Shown piece after piece: positions 12,366-13,105 of a stretch of DNA of 13,105 nt; the first letter of the stretch is position 1, and each line of letters opens with the position of its first letter. A model generated the notes under the pieces. The model was not told the DNA's origin and ran no database searches. It saw only the letters and a list, made by a program, of their open reading frames with translations. Made by a program: the position numbers and the translations under genes. Source of the stretch: Christensenella sp. UBA1260 (GTDB lineage: Bacteria; Bacillota; Clostridia; Christensenellales; CAG-917); contig DBVQ01000090.1 in assembly GCA_002308155.1 (NCBI GenBank), positions 1 to 13,105 on the forward strand, read 5' to 3'.

Positions 12366-13105
12366 TCACATGCTTGCGAGGATGATATCGTAGCCCCCAA
12401 ACGCCATATAAGTCAAGACGTCGTTGTTTTTGCCCTCATAGATGATTTGAGTTTTGCCGCCGGCGTCTTTGTCCACGCAGACGTTTTTCCCTTTTGCGGC
12501 AAAAAGCATGTCAAAATTGTCGTCAATGATTTGAAAGGTTATTCCGTCCGTTGCGACAAACATATTTGTCCCGTCCACGTTTTTGAGTGAGGCGCCTTTT
12601 ACAAACAGCGATGTGTCAAACGAGCAAGGTTTTGTTGCCACCAATTCTAGGTGAGAACAAAACTGATAGGCAGTGTCAAAAGAATATAGCATGATTGTTT
12701 CATCAACCTGTTTCAAGACGCCATTTTCAACGCCTTGCAAGACGTATATATCAAGCATATTTCCTTGCGTATCAAAGGTGCAAATGCGGCTGGATTTTGT
12801 GCCGTTTTGACTGACTGATACGAGGGTTGCAAACGCGAAGTTTGAGCCAAGCGAATTGGGAAGTATTTGAATGAAAGTGGAGTTTATATCACGATATTTA
12901 CAGATAAACCCGCTTTTTGATGAAAAACTGACAATTTCAAAGGCATTGTCATTTTGCAAAAATATGAGTTGATAATCCTTGAAACAGACGACGGTTTTTA
13001 TGTTTGCATTTTGTGTGGAATAGACAAAAGCGGAGCGTGATACAGCAAGCGAATCGTCAATCGTCATTGCCCTCAAAACCGAGCCACCCACAAAGAAAGC
13101 GCACA
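12366..13105 (-). CDS. Beta-rich protein of unknown function, 5' end beyond window
   Basis: The frame is open on the minus strand from the right edge to TGA at 12366, at least 246 residues. A GTG at 13091 could start it, but codons upstream remain open (CAFFVGGSVLRAMT), so the gene is most likely truncated by the window. The visible chain alternates short hydrophobic strands with polar turns (for example KTVVCFKDYQLIFLQNDNAFEIVSF, then FVATDGITFQIIDDNFDMLF), which suggests repeated beta-sheet blades, as in a propeller. I see no catalytic motif and recognise no family. The downstream small membrane protein gene starts 45 bp after its stop and has its own promoter. Confidence 0.68.
   Translation of the reverse strand, partial: CAFFVGGSVLRAMTIDDSLAVSRSAFVYSTQNANIKTVVCFKDYQLIFLQNDNAFEIVSFSSKSGFICKYRDINSTFIQILPNSLGSNFAFATLVSVSQNGTKSSRICTFDTQGNMLDIYVLQGVENGVLKQVDETIMLYSFDTAYQFCSHLELVATKPCSFDTSLFVKGASLKNVDGTNMFVATDGITFQIIDDNFDMLFAAKGKNVCVDKDAGGKTQIIYEGKNNDVLTYMAFGGYDIILASM

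Overview
The window looks like a chromosomal segment of a low-to-moderate-GC Firmicute of the Clostridia type, probably an uncultured gut-type lineage. The reasons are the infC-rpmI-rplT order, strong AGGAGG-type ribosome binding sites, sigma-A promoters with 17-bp spacers, clostridial-type NifS/NifU, and a NusG_II plus Gx-transporter (EetA/EetB) redox pair. I could not search any database, so the lineage is an inference. No rRNA, tRNA, CRISPR array, insertion sequence or phage gene was seen.

Layout. Positions 1-1583 (minus) hold a membrane-anchored calcineurin-type phosphoesterase, cut at its 3' end by the window edge. Back-to-back promoters separate it from the plus-strand operon infC-rpmI-rplT, whose ~135-nt leader folds into consecutive hairpins ending in an intrinsic terminator: an L20-leader-type attenuator. 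A SpoU/TrmH rRNA methyltransferase and yebC follow and end at a strong terminator. A second unit, nifS-nifU, has its own promoter and a hairpin at the transcript start and encodes Fe-S cluster assembly.

Positions 6400-6925 are accessory-like. They hold three 15-bp AACACG-N3-CGTGTT palindromes, an unannotated 44-residue membrane peptide gene on the minus strand, and a 20-bp palindrome upstream of a predicted leaderless lipoprotein gene. A bidirectional terminator then separates the lipoprotein gene from a minus-strand, membrane-anchored HtrA-like serine protease without a PDZ domain.

Positions 8768-11890 look like one transcription unit: a DegV (fatty-acid-binding) protein, an ApbE lipoprotein (FAD:protein FMN transferase), EetA-like NusG_II protein and EetB-like Gx transporter. 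The last three resemble the membrane core of flavin-based extracellular electron transfer, but no flavinylated carrier or NADH dehydrogenase is present here. Past a shared terminator are two minus-strand genes of unknown function. The first, a small multi-TM protein, has a perfect consensus promoter whose predicted start site is the ATG itself. The second is a secreted-looking or beta-rich protein truncated at the right edge.

The most novel signals are the palindrome family around 6445-6613 (with a variant before nifU), two leaderless genes with identical promoter-to-ATG geometry, the 44-residue peptide, and the compact DegV-ApbE-EetAB operon.
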